From NCBI GenBank assembly GCA_023410595.1, contig JAEYPO010000009.1, positions 248,001-312,000 of the forward strand: a DNA stretch of 64,000 nt. Direction: 5' to 3'. The DNA is from Bacillota bacterium (GTDB lineage: Bacteria > Bacillota > Clostridia > Christensenellales > SZUA-584). The position numbers were made by a program, and so were the translations under genes. The notes under the pieces are model-generated. The model did no database searches, had not been told where the DNA came from, and saw only the letters and a program-made list of their open reading frames with translations. Below are positions 1-8,531 of this stretch, piece by piece (the stretch's first letter is position 1; each line of letters begins with the position of its first letter).

Positions 1-25
1 GTCGGAGGTTGAAAGCAGTATAACT

Positions 26-1213
26 ATGACAACATTGCTTCTCGTAATAATCTATGCCGCGTTCATAGGGTTGGGGCTCCCCGACTCGCTGCTCGGCACG
101 GCCTGGCCGGTGGCGCATGCCGATCTTGGGGTTCCGTTAAGCGTTGCGGGTTTTGTCTCGATAGTGGCCACGTTTGGTACCGTTATCTCCAGCCTTGTTT
201 CCGAGCGCATGATAAAGAAATTCGGCACCGGAAAAGTGGCTGCGGTCTCCGTATTGATGACCTCGGCGGCGCTTATGGGCATGAGCTTTGTCGGCCATTT
301 CTGGGTGGTGCTCGTTCTCGCTATACCTTTAGGGCTGGGCGCCGGGACTATCGACACTGCGCTTAATAACTATGTCGCGCTCAACTACCGCGCCCATCAC
401 ATGAATTGGCTGCATAGCTTTTGGGGCGTAGGCGCTACAGGCGGGCCGCTTATAATGTCGGCGTTTCTTGTAAGCCGCAACTGGCACGGCGCTTACCGCA
501 CCGTATCATTCGCACTGCTGGGCATAGCGGCGGTGCTTTTTGTGTCGCTGCCCTTGTGGAAAAAGTTAGGCGGCACTCCCGCAGCGGAAGAGCACAAAGC
601 TCCGGTACTGAGGCGCGAGCTGATACGTAAGCCGGGCGCTGTTTTCGCGTGCCTCGCTTTTTTCACCTACTGCGCAGCCGAATATTCTACGGGGCTGTGG
701 GCGAGTACATACTTTGTTAAGGTAAAAGGCATAACACCGGATATCGCCGCTTCATGGGCTTCTATGTTTTATCTCGGCATAACGGCGGGACGTTTCTTAA
801 GCGGTTTCGCGGCGTTTAAGCTGAGCAGCCGCACTCTCGTGCGCATAGGGCAGTGCGCTATACTCGCGGGAATAATGATACTTATACCGTTTGGGGGAGC
901 GGCTCAGATAATAGGGCTTCTGCTGATAGGCATAGGCTGCGCGCCTATATTTCCGTCGCTGCTCGATGAGACGCCCGGGCTGTTCGGCGCTGACTATTCA
1001 CAGGGAATGATGGGTCTGCAGTTCGCGAGCGCATACTTAGGCGGCACGATTTTGGCGCCGCTGTTCGGCTGGATATCGCCGTTTATAGGCCTTGGCATAT
1101 GGCCTGTCTACCTTCTTATGTTATTCGGCGCGCTGATATTCTCTACGGAGCGCACGCAGTGGGCGGTATCTAAATCAAGGCTCAGGGAAGAGGCCGTACG
1201 GGAAAACGCTTAG
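26..1213 (+). CDS. MFS transporter
   Basis: A 395-residue, very hydrophobic protein with about twelve predicted membrane segments, the usual size and layout of a major facilitator superfamily carrier. The short basic loop after the second segment (SERMIKKFGTGK, about residues 53-64) resembles MFS motif A, and a longer hydrophilic loop near residues 180-200 separates the two six-helix halves. The substrate cannot be read from the sequence. The next gene is a GH5 glycosidase without a signal peptide, so uptake of a short oligosaccharide is an inference. A GGAGG at positions 4-8 is rather far from this ATG, and the true upstream context lies outside the window. Confidence 0.85.
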   Translation: MTTLLLVIIYAAFIGLGLPDSLLGTAWPVAHADLGVPLSVAGFVSIVATFGTVISSLVSERMIKKFGTGKVAAVSVLMTSAALMGMSFVGHFWVVLVLAIPLGLGAGTIDTALNNYVALNYRAHHMNWLHSFWGVGATGGPLIMSAFLVSRNWHGAYRTVSFALLGIAAVLFVSLPLWKKLGGTPAAEEHKAPVLRRELIRKPGAVFACLAFFTYCAAEYSTGLWASTYFVKVKGITPDIAASWASMFYLGITAGRFLSGFAAFKLSSRTLVRIGQCAILAGIMILIPFGGAAQIIGLLLIGIGCAPIFPSLLDETPGLFGADYSQGMMGLQFASAYLGGTILAPLFGWISPFIGLGIWPVYLLMLFGALIFSTERTQWAVSKSRLREEAVRENA

Positions 1214-1268
1214 TTTATGCGGCATTTATAACCGCATCTTGCCGCGTTATAAAACAAAGGAGGGTCAT

Positions 1269-2186
1269 ATGGTTTACGAATGGAAGGGAATCGGTTATCA
1301 CGGAGCGCTTAAGGTAAAGGATGCAAAGCTTACAAACAGCCGGGGCGAGACCGCACTGCTGCGCGGTATGAGCAGCCACGGCATGCAGTGGTATCCCCGT
1401 TTTGCCCGCGCCGACGGAATAAGAACAACAAAGGAAGCGGGCGCCAACGTGTTCCGCGTGGCTATGTATACAGACGAAGGGGGGTATCTTACCAACCCCG
1501 GGATAACGCGTGACGTGATACGCGCAGTCGATGACGCACTCTCGCTCGATATGTACGCTATCATAGACTGGCATGTTAATTACGATAAGGACCCGCTCGC
1601 GAGCGCGGATAAAGCCGAGAAGTTTTTCAGCGAAATGAGCCTGCGCTACGCAAACGAGCCGGGTGTACTGTATGAGATATGCAACGAGCCCAACGGGGAG
1701 GAAGTTACATGGGCGGGCAACGTCAAACCATACGCCGAGCGGATAATACCGATTATACGCGGCAATTCGCCCGGCTGTGTCATACTCGTCGGCTCGCCGA
1801 CGTGGAGCCAGGATGTGGACGTAGCCGCGGCCGACCCGCTGCACTTTGAGAATATAATGTACACGCTGCACTTTTACGCAGGAACGCACGGGGAGGCGCT
1901 GCGTGATAAATGCCGCGCGGCGCTTGCAATGGGCGCCGCCGTGTTTGCCAGCGAATGGGGCGCGAGCCAGGCGGACGGCAGCGGCGGAATATTCCCTCAG
2001 GAAAGCGATGTCTGGCTTGAATTTTTAGCGCGGCACGAAATAAGCTGGTGCAATTGGAGCCTTGGCGACAGGGACGAGACGAGCGCGGCTTTAAGGCCCG
2101 GCGCGCCGGACGGCGGATGGACGAAAGAGCACCTCAGCGAGAGCGGCCGATATGTATTTGAGCATCTCAAAGGCCGTACCGTATAA
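1269..2186 (+). CDS. Glycoside hydrolase family 5 (endoglucanase-like)
   Basis: A 305-residue GH5 catalytic domain, closest in feel to the cellulase subgroup (GH5_2). The acid/base glutamate sits in the CNEP motif (E140) and the nucleophile in SEWG (E229). RVAMY near residue 63 and YTLHFYAG near 198 are further GH5 signatures. The start is set by AAAGGAGGG six bases before ATG 1269. There is no signal peptide, linker or carbohydrate-binding module, so the enzyme should act inside the cell on imported oligosaccharides. Family assignment is firm; substrate (cellodextrin, mannan or other beta-glucan fragments) is not. Confidence 0.88.
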   Translation: MVYEWKGIGYHGALKVKDAKLTNSRGETALLRGMSSHGMQWYPRFARADGIRTTKEAGANVFRVAMYTDEGGYLTNPGITRDVIRAVDDALSLDMYAIIDWHVNYDKDPLASADKAEKFFSEMSLRYANEPGVLYEICNEPNGEEVTWAGNVKPYAERIIPIIRGNSPGCVILVGSPTWSQDVDVAAADPLHFENIMYTLHFYAGTHGEALRDKCRAALAMGAAVFASEWGASQADGSGGIFPQESDVWLEFLARHEISWCNWSLGDRDETSAALRPGAPDGGWTKEHLSESGRYVFEHLKGRTV

Positions 2187-2238
2187 CGCTCCAGCTTTAA
2201 GCGCAGCGGTTTTTAAACGGTTGACTTAATTCCGTTAA

Positions 2239-2270
2239 TTGACATGACTTCAGCAACGTGATAGTATAAT
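2239..2270 (+). promoter_or_regulatory. Candidate promoter of the thiamine operon
   Basis: TTGACA at 2239-2244 and TATAAT at 2265-2270 lie just upstream of the TPP riboswitch. The 20-base spacer is longer than the usual 17; an overlapping TAGTAT at 2262-2267 would give 17. Confidence 0.5.
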
Positions 2271-2278
2271 AAAAAAAT

Positions 2279-2367
2279 ATCAGGGGAGCTTGTATGTACA
2301 GGCTGAGAGGAAACTATTCAAGTTTCGACCCTTATAACCTGATTTGGATAATGCCAACGTAGGGATC
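2279..2367 (+). promoter_or_regulatory. TPP riboswitch (THI element)
   Basis: The conserved blocks of the thiamine diphosphate aptamer are present in order: GGGGAGC, then GGCTGAGAGG (2301-2310), GACCCTTATAACCTGAT and GGATAATGCCAACGTAGGGA (2346-2365). It stands in front of cytX-thiM-thiE-HAD-thiD, exactly the genes expected under TPP control. A terminator hairpin starts about 20 bases downstream, so bound TPP most likely stops transcription. Confidence 0.95.
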
Positions 2368-2386
2368 TATTAAAGAGAAAATTTTT

Positions 2387-2425
2387 AGTGGATATGCCGT
2401 TTGGCATAACCACTATTTTATTTTC
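2387..2425 (+). terminator. Riboswitch-controlled terminator
   Basis: AGTGG-A-TATGCC and GGCATA-A-CCACT form an 11-pair stem with one A:A mismatch and a GTTT loop. A T-rich run (ATTTTATTTT) follows. It lies directly after the TPP aptamer and is the obvious expression platform. Confidence 0.8.
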
Positions 2426-2438
2426 CGGGGCACTCGGC

Positions 2439-2587
2439 AATTTGCGAGGCTTGACGGGGTGTAAACGGGGTCCCCGGCAAGTCGTGAGGCGTAACGGGGT
2501 GTAAATGGGGTCCCCGACAAGTCGTGAGGCTTGATGGGGTGTAAACGGGGTCCCCGACAAGTCGTGAGGCTTGGCGGGGTGCAAAGG
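2439..2587 (+). repeat. Tandem array of 40-bp palindromic repeat
   Basis: Three full units of exactly 40 bp (2439-2478, 2479-2518, 2519-2558) and a partial fourth (2559-2587) lie between the riboswitch terminator and the cytX ribosome binding site. Each unit can fold as CCCC-GA-CAAG, loop TCGTGAGG, CTTG-AT-GGGG, and is joined to the next by TGTAAACGGGGT. The junction GGGGTCCCC is itself a palindrome. The third and fourth hairpins are nearly identical and the first is degraded. Related single copies occur elsewhere in the window. Confidence 0.9.
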
Positions 2588-2596
2588 AGTATTTTT

Positions 2597-3787
2597 ATGG
2601 AGACAAAGAAGACGTCATTGCTTAATAATTCGCTTCTCTGGTTTGGCGCGGCTGTGTCCATAGCAGAGATATTTACCGGTACGCTGTTCGCGCCGCTCGG
2701 GTTTGCGAACGCGCTCTTTGCTATTTTAATCGGGCACGTCATCGGATGCACGCTGCTTTATCTTGCGGGGCTCATAGGCGCGAAGCGCGGCCTTTCGGCC
2801 ATGGAGACCGTACGCATTTCCTTCGGAAGCAATGGCTCGTACCTGTTCTCCGTTTTCAATATACTGCAGCTTTTAGGCTGGACGGCGGTAATGATAATAA
2901 GCGGTGCGCGGGCAGTAGGCGTCATAGCCGACCCCATTAAACCCGGCTCCAATATACTTTTGTGGTGCGCTCTCATCGGCGTGCTTATCATGGTCTGGAT
3001 CGCCGTTGGTATTAAAAAGCTCGGCGTGGTCAACATCTTCGCCGTGGGCGGACTGTTCGTTCTCACAGTAATACTCAGCACGATAGTGTTCAGGGGCGCA
3101 GGCGTATCGGCGGGCGAGGGCGGTATGAGCTTCGGCGCGGCGGTGGAACTGTCGGCGGCAATGCCCCTCTCGTGGCTCCCGCTTATATCCGACTACACGC
3201 GGCATGCCAAAAGGCCCGTCGCCGCCACGCTTTTGAGCACGCTTGCTTACTTCGTTGGGAGCTGCTGGATGTATATCATAGGCGCAGGCGCGGCCATATT
3301 CGCGGGCGTCTCGGACATAGCTCGGATAATGATGACGGCGGGCCTCGGGCTCGCGGGCGTTCTCATCGTACTGCTCTCTACCGTCACGACGACGTTTCTG
3401 GACGCTTATTCGGCCGGCGTCAGTTCGGCGAATATATCCGGGCGCATCAACGAAAAATGGGCTGCCGCCGCAGTGTGCGCCCTCGGTACGCTCATAGCCA
3501 TGTTTACGCCCATCGAGCAGTATGAAGACTTCCTGTACCTTATTGGTTCGGTGTTCGCGCCGATGATAGCCATACTGATAACCGATTTCTTCATACTTAA
3601 AAAAGACCATATGAACAAATCCGTCAGCGTCACCAACCTTGCCGTATGGGCGGCGGGCTTCGCCGTTTACAGGCTGTTCATGTCATTCGATACCATTGTG
3701 GGCACGACGCTGCCCGTCATGGCCTTAACCGCGATATTATGCGTACTTATAGAAGGAGTGAAAAGATTATGTTTGAAGAGATACTGA
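2597..3787 (+). CDS. cytX: Hydroxymethylpyrimidine transporter CytX
   Basis: A 396-residue NCS1-family permease with about twelve membrane segments. CytX members of this family sit behind TPP riboswitches and import the HMP half of thiamine. ATG 2597 is chosen because AAGGAG lies eight bases upstream; an in-frame ATG at 2531 would fall inside the repeat array. The stop overlaps the start of thiM by 19 bases, so the two are translated as a unit. Its place at the head of a thiM-thiE-thiD set with no thiC or thiG supports a salvage role. Confidence 0.9.
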   Translation: METKKTSLLNNSLLWFGAAVSIAEIFTGTLFAPLGFANALFAILIGHVIGCTLLYLAGLIGAKRGLSAMETVRISFGSNGSYLFSVFNILQLLGWTAVMIISGARAVGVIADPIKPGSNILLWCALIGVLIMVWIAVGIKKLGVVNIFAVGGLFVLTVILSTIVFRGAGVSAGEGGMSFGAAVELSAAMPLSWLPLISDYTRHAKRPVAATLLSTLAYFVGSCWMYIIGAGAAIFAGVSDIARIMMTAGLGLAGVLIVLLSTVTTTFLDAYSAGVSSANISGRINEKWAAAAVCALGTLIAMFTPIEQYEDFLYLIGSVFAPMIAILITDFFILKKDHMNKSVSVTNLAVWAAGFAVYRLFMSFDTIVGTTLPVMALTAILCVLIEGVKRLCLKRY

Positions 3788-4593
3788 AAAACGTGCGCGA
3801 CAAGGGACCGCTCGTGCACTGCATCACGAATTACGTGACGGTGAACGACTGCGCTAATATGCTGCTCGCCGCGGGCGCTTCGCCCATAATGGCGGACGAT
3901 ATAGGTGAGGCGGAAGAGATCACCTCTATCTGCGGCGCGCTCGACATAAATATAGGAACGCTGAGTGAGTGCACGATAGCCTCCATGCTTAAAGCGGGGC
4001 AAAAGGCGAACGCGCTCGGCCGTCCCGCCGTGCTCGATCCCGTGGGCGCGGGCGCTTCTGCGCTGCGCACAAACACCGCGTTTAAGCTGCTCGAAGAAGT
4101 AAGCTTCTCCGTAATACGCGGCAACATATCGGAGATCAAAACAATAAGCCGGGGAAGCGGCACGACAAAGGGCGTGGACGCCGATGTAAGCGACGCCGTG
4201 ACGGAAGACAGCCTGCCGGAAGCGGTACGCTTCGCCAAAGCGTTGAGCGGCAGTACGGGCGCTGTCGTCGCCATAACGGGGGCCATTGATATCGTGGCGG
4301 ACGAGGGTAAAGCGTATACAATACGCAACGGCCATCCCATTATGTCAAAGATAACGGGCACCGGCTGCATGCTCACGGCGCTGATAGCGGCGTATTGCGG
4401 CGCGAATCCGGATAGATTGCTGGACGCTGCGGCGGCGGCAGTGGCCGCTATGGGGCTGTGCGGCGAAATCGCTTACAAAAGAACAAGCGCGGCGGGCGCG
4501 GGAACGGGCACGTTCCGTACGCTGCTCATAGACGCTATGAGCCAGTTGGACTCAAAGGCGCTGAACGGAGGTATAAAGGTTGAAATCGCTTAA
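3769..4593 (+). CDS. thiM: Hydroxyethylthiazole kinase ThiM
   Basis: A 274-residue ribokinase-fold enzyme that phosphorylates 4-methyl-5-hydroxyethylthiazole (THZ) for reuse in thiamine synthesis. Visible family signatures are GASPIMADD (36-44), LDPVGAGAS (89-97) and GTGC (197-200), where C200 and the neighbouring glycines form the anion hole. ATG 3769 follows AGAAGGAG and overlaps the end of cytX. Length is normal for ThiM. Its stop overlaps the thiE start by 14 bases. Confidence 0.96.
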   Translation: MFEEILKNVRDKGPLVHCITNYVTVNDCANMLLAAGASPIMADDIGEAEEITSICGALDINIGTLSECTIASMLKAGQKANALGRPAVLDPVGAGASALRTNTAFKLLEEVSFSVIRGNISEIKTISRGSGTTKGVDADVSDAVTEDSLPEAVRFAKALSGSTGAVVAITGAIDIVADEGKAYTIRNGHPIMSKITGTGCMLTALIAAYCGANPDRLLDAAAAAVAAMGLCGEIAYKRTSAAGAGTGTFRTLLIDAMSQLDSKALNGGIKVEIA

Positions 4594-5218
4594 ACAATCC
4601 ATGCTGCTCTACGTCGTTACTGACCGCACGTGGCTTAACGGCAAGACACTTTCCTCACAGGTGGAGCATGCTGCCGCGGCGGGCGCCACCTGCGTGCAGC
4701 TCCGCGAAAAGGAGCTGGGCTATGAAGAGTTTCTCGCCGAGGCAAAAAGCATAAAGGCGGTAACGGACAGATACGGCATACCATTAATCGTAAACGACAG
4801 CATAGACGTAGCGCTCGCGTGCGGCGCGGACGGCGTGCATATAGGCCAGGGCGACATGCCTGCCTGCAAGGCAAGAAAACTCATAGGCGATGGACGCATA
4901 CTCGGCGTGTCCGCGCAGACGGTGGCGCAGGCGCTCACGGCGCAGCGCTGCGGCGCGGATTACCTGGGTGTGGGCGCGGTGTTCCCTACCTCCACAAAGG
5001 CGGACGCCGACGCCGTATCGTATGACACGCTTAAAGCCATCTGCGCAGCCGTTGACATACCCGTCGTTGCCATCGGCGGCATAACCGCCGCAAATATCGC
5101 TTCTCTTGCCGGCAGCGGCATTGACGGCGTGGCCGTCGTTTCCGCCGTGTTCGCGAGCCCCGACATCCCCCGCGCGACGGGCGAGCTGCTCCAGTCGGTA
5201 AGACAGGTGGTCGTATGA
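4580..5218 (+). CDS. thiE: Thiamine-phosphate synthase ThiE
   Basis: A 212-residue TIM-barrel enzyme joining HMP-diphosphate to thiazole phosphate to give thiamine monophosphate. QLREK (40-44), GADGVHIGQGDM (about 83-94) and VVAIGGI are the pyrophosphate and substrate-binding signatures. The start is a TTG at 4580, eight bases after GGAGGT at 4566-4571 and inside the end of thiM. The next gene begins in an ATGA overlap with its stop codon. Confidence 0.96.
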   Translation: MKSLKQSMLLYVVTDRTWLNGKTLSSQVEHAAAAGATCVQLREKELGYEEFLAEAKSIKAVTDRYGIPLIVNDSIDVALACGADGVHIGQGDMPACKARKLIGDGRILGVSAQTVAQALTAQRCGADYLGVGAVFPTSTKADADAVSYDTLKAICAAVDIPVVAIGGITAANIASLAGSGIDGVAVVSAVFASPDIPRATGELLQSVRQVVV

Positions 5219-5865
5219 AATACAAGGGAGCGATATTCGACCTTGACGGCACGCTGCTTGATTCCATGCCGGTGTGGGAGAACTTAGGCAGAGACTATCT
5301 CATATCTCAGGGCGTTACACCGCCAGAAGATATAGCCAAGGTCTTAAAGCCGATGAGTCTTGAGGAAAGCGCCGTATATTTCCGCATGCGGTTCAATATA
5401 CAGCGCTCCGTAGCAGAGATGACATACGATTTTGCCGCGCTTATAGAAAAGCAATACGGCGAGCTTGTGCCGCTTAAACCACATGTCCGGGAGCTGCTCG
5501 AGCGGTTTCACAAAGTGGGCGTTAAGTGCTGCATAGTTACGGCGACCGCGCGCCATCTCGCCGAAGCCGCGCTTTCGCGCCTTGGCGTGCTGTGCTTTTT
5601 CGATTTTCTGCTTACGTGCACGGAAGTGGGATGCGGGAAAGACAGGCCGGTAATATTCTTAAAGGCGCTCGAAAGGCTGGGCACCGCACAGCAGGAGACC
5701 GTAATATTCGAGGACGCGCTTCATGCCGTACAAACGGCAAAGGCGGCGGGGTTCAGCGTGGCGGGCGTGTACGACGATTCGGCGGCTTCCGATAAAGAGG
5801 CCATAATGAACATCGCGGATTATTATATCTATTCGTTTGACGAGTGGGAGGAAACATGCAAATGA
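5215..5865 (+). CDS. HAD-superfamily phosphatase of the thiamine operon
   Basis: A 216-residue HAD hydrolase of the CbbY/beta-phosphoglucomutase-like group. The nucleophile motif is DLDGT (D9, D11), motif II is T109, motif III K142 and motif IV E166-D167, so the active site is complete. A helical cap lies between residues 15 and 85. It overlaps thiE by four bases and thiD by four bases, so it is a built-in part of the thiamine operon. Dephosphorylation of thiamine monophosphate, or housekeeping of a damaged phosphorylated intermediate, is an inference; the sequence alone does not give the substrate. Confidence 0.85.
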   Translation: MKYKGAIFDLDGTLLDSMPVWENLGRDYLISQGVTPPEDIAKVLKPMSLEESAVYFRMRFNIQRSVAEMTYDFAALIEKQYGELVPLKPHVRELLERFHKVGVKCCIVTATARHLAEAALSRLGVLCFFDFLLTCTEVGCGKDRPVIFLKALERLGTAQQETVIFEDALHAVQTAKAAGFSVAGVYDDSAASDKEAIMNIADYYIYSFDEWEETCK

Positions 5866-6641
5866 ACAGCGTATTGACGATAGCCGGCTCGGACTGCAGC
5901 GGCGGCGCGGGCATACAGGCGGATATAAAGACGATAACGGCGCACAGAATGTACGGCATGAGCGTCATAACAGCGCTGACGGCGCAAAACACGACGGGCG
6001 TTTACGGCATCGAAGAATCGAGCCCGGATTTTGTCGCGCTTCAAATGAAGTGCGTATTTGAGGACATATTCCCCGACGCCGTCAAGATAGGCATGGTATC
6101 GAATGCGGAAATAATAAAGGTCATAGCCGCAAAGCTTAAGGAGTACGGCGCAAAAAACATCGTCGCCGATCCGGTCATGGTGTCGACGAGCGGCGGCAGG
6201 CTGCTTGAAGACAGCGCTGAGCAGACGCTGAAAGACGTGCTTCTGCCTGTCGCGGATATCATTACGCCTAATATACGCGAGGCCGGGGCGCTGTCGGGTA
6301 TGTCCATTCGTAATGCTGAAGATATGCTCGAAGCGGCAAAACGCATCGCGGGAACGGTAAAGTGCGCGGTGCTCATAAAAGGCGGGCATCTTGAACACAG
6401 CGCGGACGACCTGCTGCTGGCGGACGGAAAGGCCACCTGGTTCCGTTCGGAGAGGGTAGATAACCCCAACACCCACGGCACCGGATGCACGCTGTCTTCG
6501 GCTATAGCCTGCAACCTCGCGGCAGGGCGCGGCCTTGACGAAAGCGTTAGAAACGCAAAGGAATACATAACGGGCGCGCTGAAAGCAAACCTCGATTTAG
6601 GCAAAGGAAGCGGCCCGCTCGATCACTGCTTTTGCATATAG
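5862..6641 (+). CDS. thiD: HMP / HMP-phosphate kinase ThiD
   Basis: A 259-residue ribokinase-fold kinase that phosphorylates hydroxymethylpyrimidine twice. It begins with the typical VLTIAGSD and SGGAGIQADIKT stretch, has VADPVMVS near residue 101 and ends its active site with HGTGC (205-209). ATG 5862 overlaps the stop of the phosphatase gene (ATGA) and lies ten bases after GGAGG; ATG 5856 is possible. As last gene of the operon it supplies the pyrimidine half to ThiE. Confidence 0.95.
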   Translation: MNSVLTIAGSDCSGGAGIQADIKTITAHRMYGMSVITALTAQNTTGVYGIEESSPDFVALQMKCVFEDIFPDAVKIGMVSNAEIIKVIAAKLKEYGAKNIVADPVMVSTSGGRLLEDSAEQTLKDVLLPVADIITPNIREAGALSGMSIRNAEDMLEAAKRIAGTVKCAVLIKGGHLEHSADDLLLADGKATWFRSERVDNPNTHGTGCTLSSAIACNLAAGRGLDESVRNAKEYITGALKANLDLGKGSGPLDHCFCI

Positions 6642-6642
6642 C

Positions 6643-8313
6643 CTAGTTGAGCATCAGGTAAGCGAACAGCGGGTAATGGTCGGAAAACTTGTTTACGACG
6701 AGCCTCGAGTTTACCACCTTTATGTTCTTTGAAACTATTATATTGTCTATCTCGTTGTAATCTATGGGATTCTTGGAGTAATCGTAGTATTTTGTCTCCT
6801 CCGTGTTCACAACGGTGTAATTGTTTAAAACGTTGAATTCGGAGATACCCGCGTTGAAATCGCCCGTGACTATCTTGTACTCGTTTTTGTCCTTGTCCAG
6901 CAGTTGGGTAAGCTTTGCAAACTGCTTTTTTCTTATCTCCGCCGATTCGTAGGAAAAATGCGTGTTGTAAAACGATACCGCCTTGCCGTCTATATTGGCG
7001 ACGGCCTTTTGTATGATGCGCTTCTCATTGCCGCCGCTGTCAAGTTCATACGTCTTTATGCCGCTAAGGTCAAACTTTGAAAGTATGCCGTTGCCGTACT
7101 GCGAACCGTTCGAATAGTTTATCGTGGGCGAGAGTATGTTGTGCGACATATCCTTAGTCTTAAGGCTCGCAAGATTGTCTACTATGTCGCCCGCCGTAAG
7201 GTCCTGAAACGCCTCCTGCACACCCATTATGTCGGGCTGCTGGTCGTATACAAGCCGTCCCTGCATCAACAGGCTGCCGCTGCCGCGCTTTATGTTCCAC
7301 GTGCCCACGGTGAGCAGATTGCGTGATATATAGACCGAATACCTGACTTCCCCGTTCAGCGCTATACGTACGGTCTTCATGCCCGCGTCGGGCAGGGCTA
7401 TCGTGAATTCGTTTCCGCTGCTGCCGTTTATGGCGACGGCAACGCCCTTGTTCGCTTTAACGCTTATCGTCACATCCTGTTTTGCCGCCCTTACTACATA
7501 GCCGTATTCGTTGGGCGTAAACGACGGGTATAGCCTGCCGCCCGATATGGAAATATCCGCGAGCTGCTTATCATTAACCTGCGCGGTAACGTCCAGATAA
7601 CTCGAGCTTATATACGCGGTCTTACCTTCAAACTCTACCTGGTACCAGCCCTCGATATAATCGTCGTGCGGAAGTATGTTAAGCTTGCTCCCTTTTTGCG
7701 CTACCCCTACGATCTCCGAATCGGTGGACGGAGCGCTTCTTACGTTAACGTCGCTGCTGCAGTTGACTATCTCGCCTGTAAAGTCGAGCGCGTACCCGTC
7801 CATCGACGAGTCGAGGCAGATGTACATCCTGTTCACATATCCCGTCTTATCGTTGTACTTTACCTGGTGCCATTGCGCATTAATATTAGTCTTGACTATC
7901 TGCACGAACGTCCCTTTATTAAGCCTGCTTATGATACCCGAATCCGGGTTCGGTTTTTCCCGGAACGCCACGTCCGAGCCTACTATCTGCCCGCTGTTTT
8001 TTACGATGCCCGCCGGTACCGGCGAAGACGCGGACGGAGCGCTTTTGACGGGCCCCGGCGTGCCGCTTGGCTCCGGCGCCGTCGTCTGTACGGGCGTGGG
8101 CACGCTCTCAAACGTCGGAGCGGCAGTAACGTCCGCGGACGGAGCAATATCAGGCGAGCCGCCTGGCACGGCGGGAGCCTGCGCCGGAACGGCGGCGCAC
8201 GACCCCAGCGCTATAACAAGAGCCATAGACGCAATCATTGAAACAGTCTTAAGTTTTTCTCGCGTCGTCTTTCCCATCATGTGCTTAAATAAATAAATCA
8301 TATTGTTATCCAA
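6643..8313 (-). CDS. SH3-domain lipoprotein with endonuclease/phosphatase domain
   Basis: A 556-residue exported protein. A hydrophobic segment ends in a lipobox-like LGSC (C39), followed by a Pro/Ala/Ser-rich linker to about residue 105. Two bacterial SH3 domains follow (about 105-170 and 178-245; the second has the typical VNVRSAPSTDSEIVG), then a cadherin-like beta-sandwich (about 250-330), then an endonuclease/exonuclease/phosphatase fold (about 335-556). In the last, WNIKRG, VQEAFQ, GDFNAG and SDHYPL carry the expected metal and catalytic residues. It probably sits on the outer face of the membrane. The start codon is uncertain: TTG 8313, ATG 8301 and ATG near 8280 all lack a clear ribosome site. 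Confidence 0.8.
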   Translation of the reverse strand: MDNNMIYLFKHMMGKTTREKLKTVSMIASMALVIALGSCAAVPAQAPAVPGGSPDIAPSADVTAAPTFESVPTPVQTTAPEPSGTPGPVKSAPSASSPVPAGIVKNSGQIVGSDVAFREKPNPDSGIISRLNKGTFVQIVKTNINAQWHQVKYNDKTGYVNRMYICLDSSMDGYALDFTGEIVNCSSDVNVRSAPSTDSEIVGVAQKGSKLNILPHDDYIEGWYQVEFEGKTAYISSSYLDVTAQVNDKQLADISISGGRLYPSFTPNEYGYVVRAAKQDVTISVKANKGVAVAINGSSGNEFTIALPDAGMKTVRIALNGEVRYSVYISRNLLTVGTWNIKRGSGSLLMQGRLVYDQQPDIMGVQEAFQDLTAGDIVDNLASLKTKDMSHNILSPTINYSNGSQYGNGILSKFDLSGIKTYELDSGGNEKRIIQKAVANIDGKAVSFYNTHFSYESAEIRKKQFAKLTQLLDKDKNEYKIVTGDFNAGISEFNVLNNYTVVNTEETKYYDYSKNPIDYNEIDNIIVSKNIKVVNSRLVVNKFSDHYPLFAYLMLN

Positions 8314-8531
8314 TACTATACAGCGTGGTGCATATTCATTGCAAGCCTGCCTAAAGGCGTTAAGGCCCTTTCCGGCGCCTCAGACATGAAATAATTGTAA
8401 ACAATACACGCGTATAAAACACAATATACCCAAAAAAGCGAATGTTTAGTATCGCCCGATATTTTATAAATGATAGTTATATAAAAACCATAACATGATT
8501 GCAGATTAAATCTAAAAGCACGGAATCGCCT

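Noticed and set aside
1215..1889. Long open frames opposite the GH5 gene and many other genes
   Set aside because: They are antisense to clear protein families, have Arg/Tyr/His-rich shadow composition and no ribosome sites.
2439..2587. Possible CRISPR array
   Set aside because: Repeats follow each other directly with no variable spacers, the unit is itself the whole 40 bp, and no cas gene is present.
2531..2596. Longer CytX starting inside the repeat array
   Set aside because: The added residues are coded by repeats, while AAGGAG and ATG 2597 give a normal CytX N-terminus.
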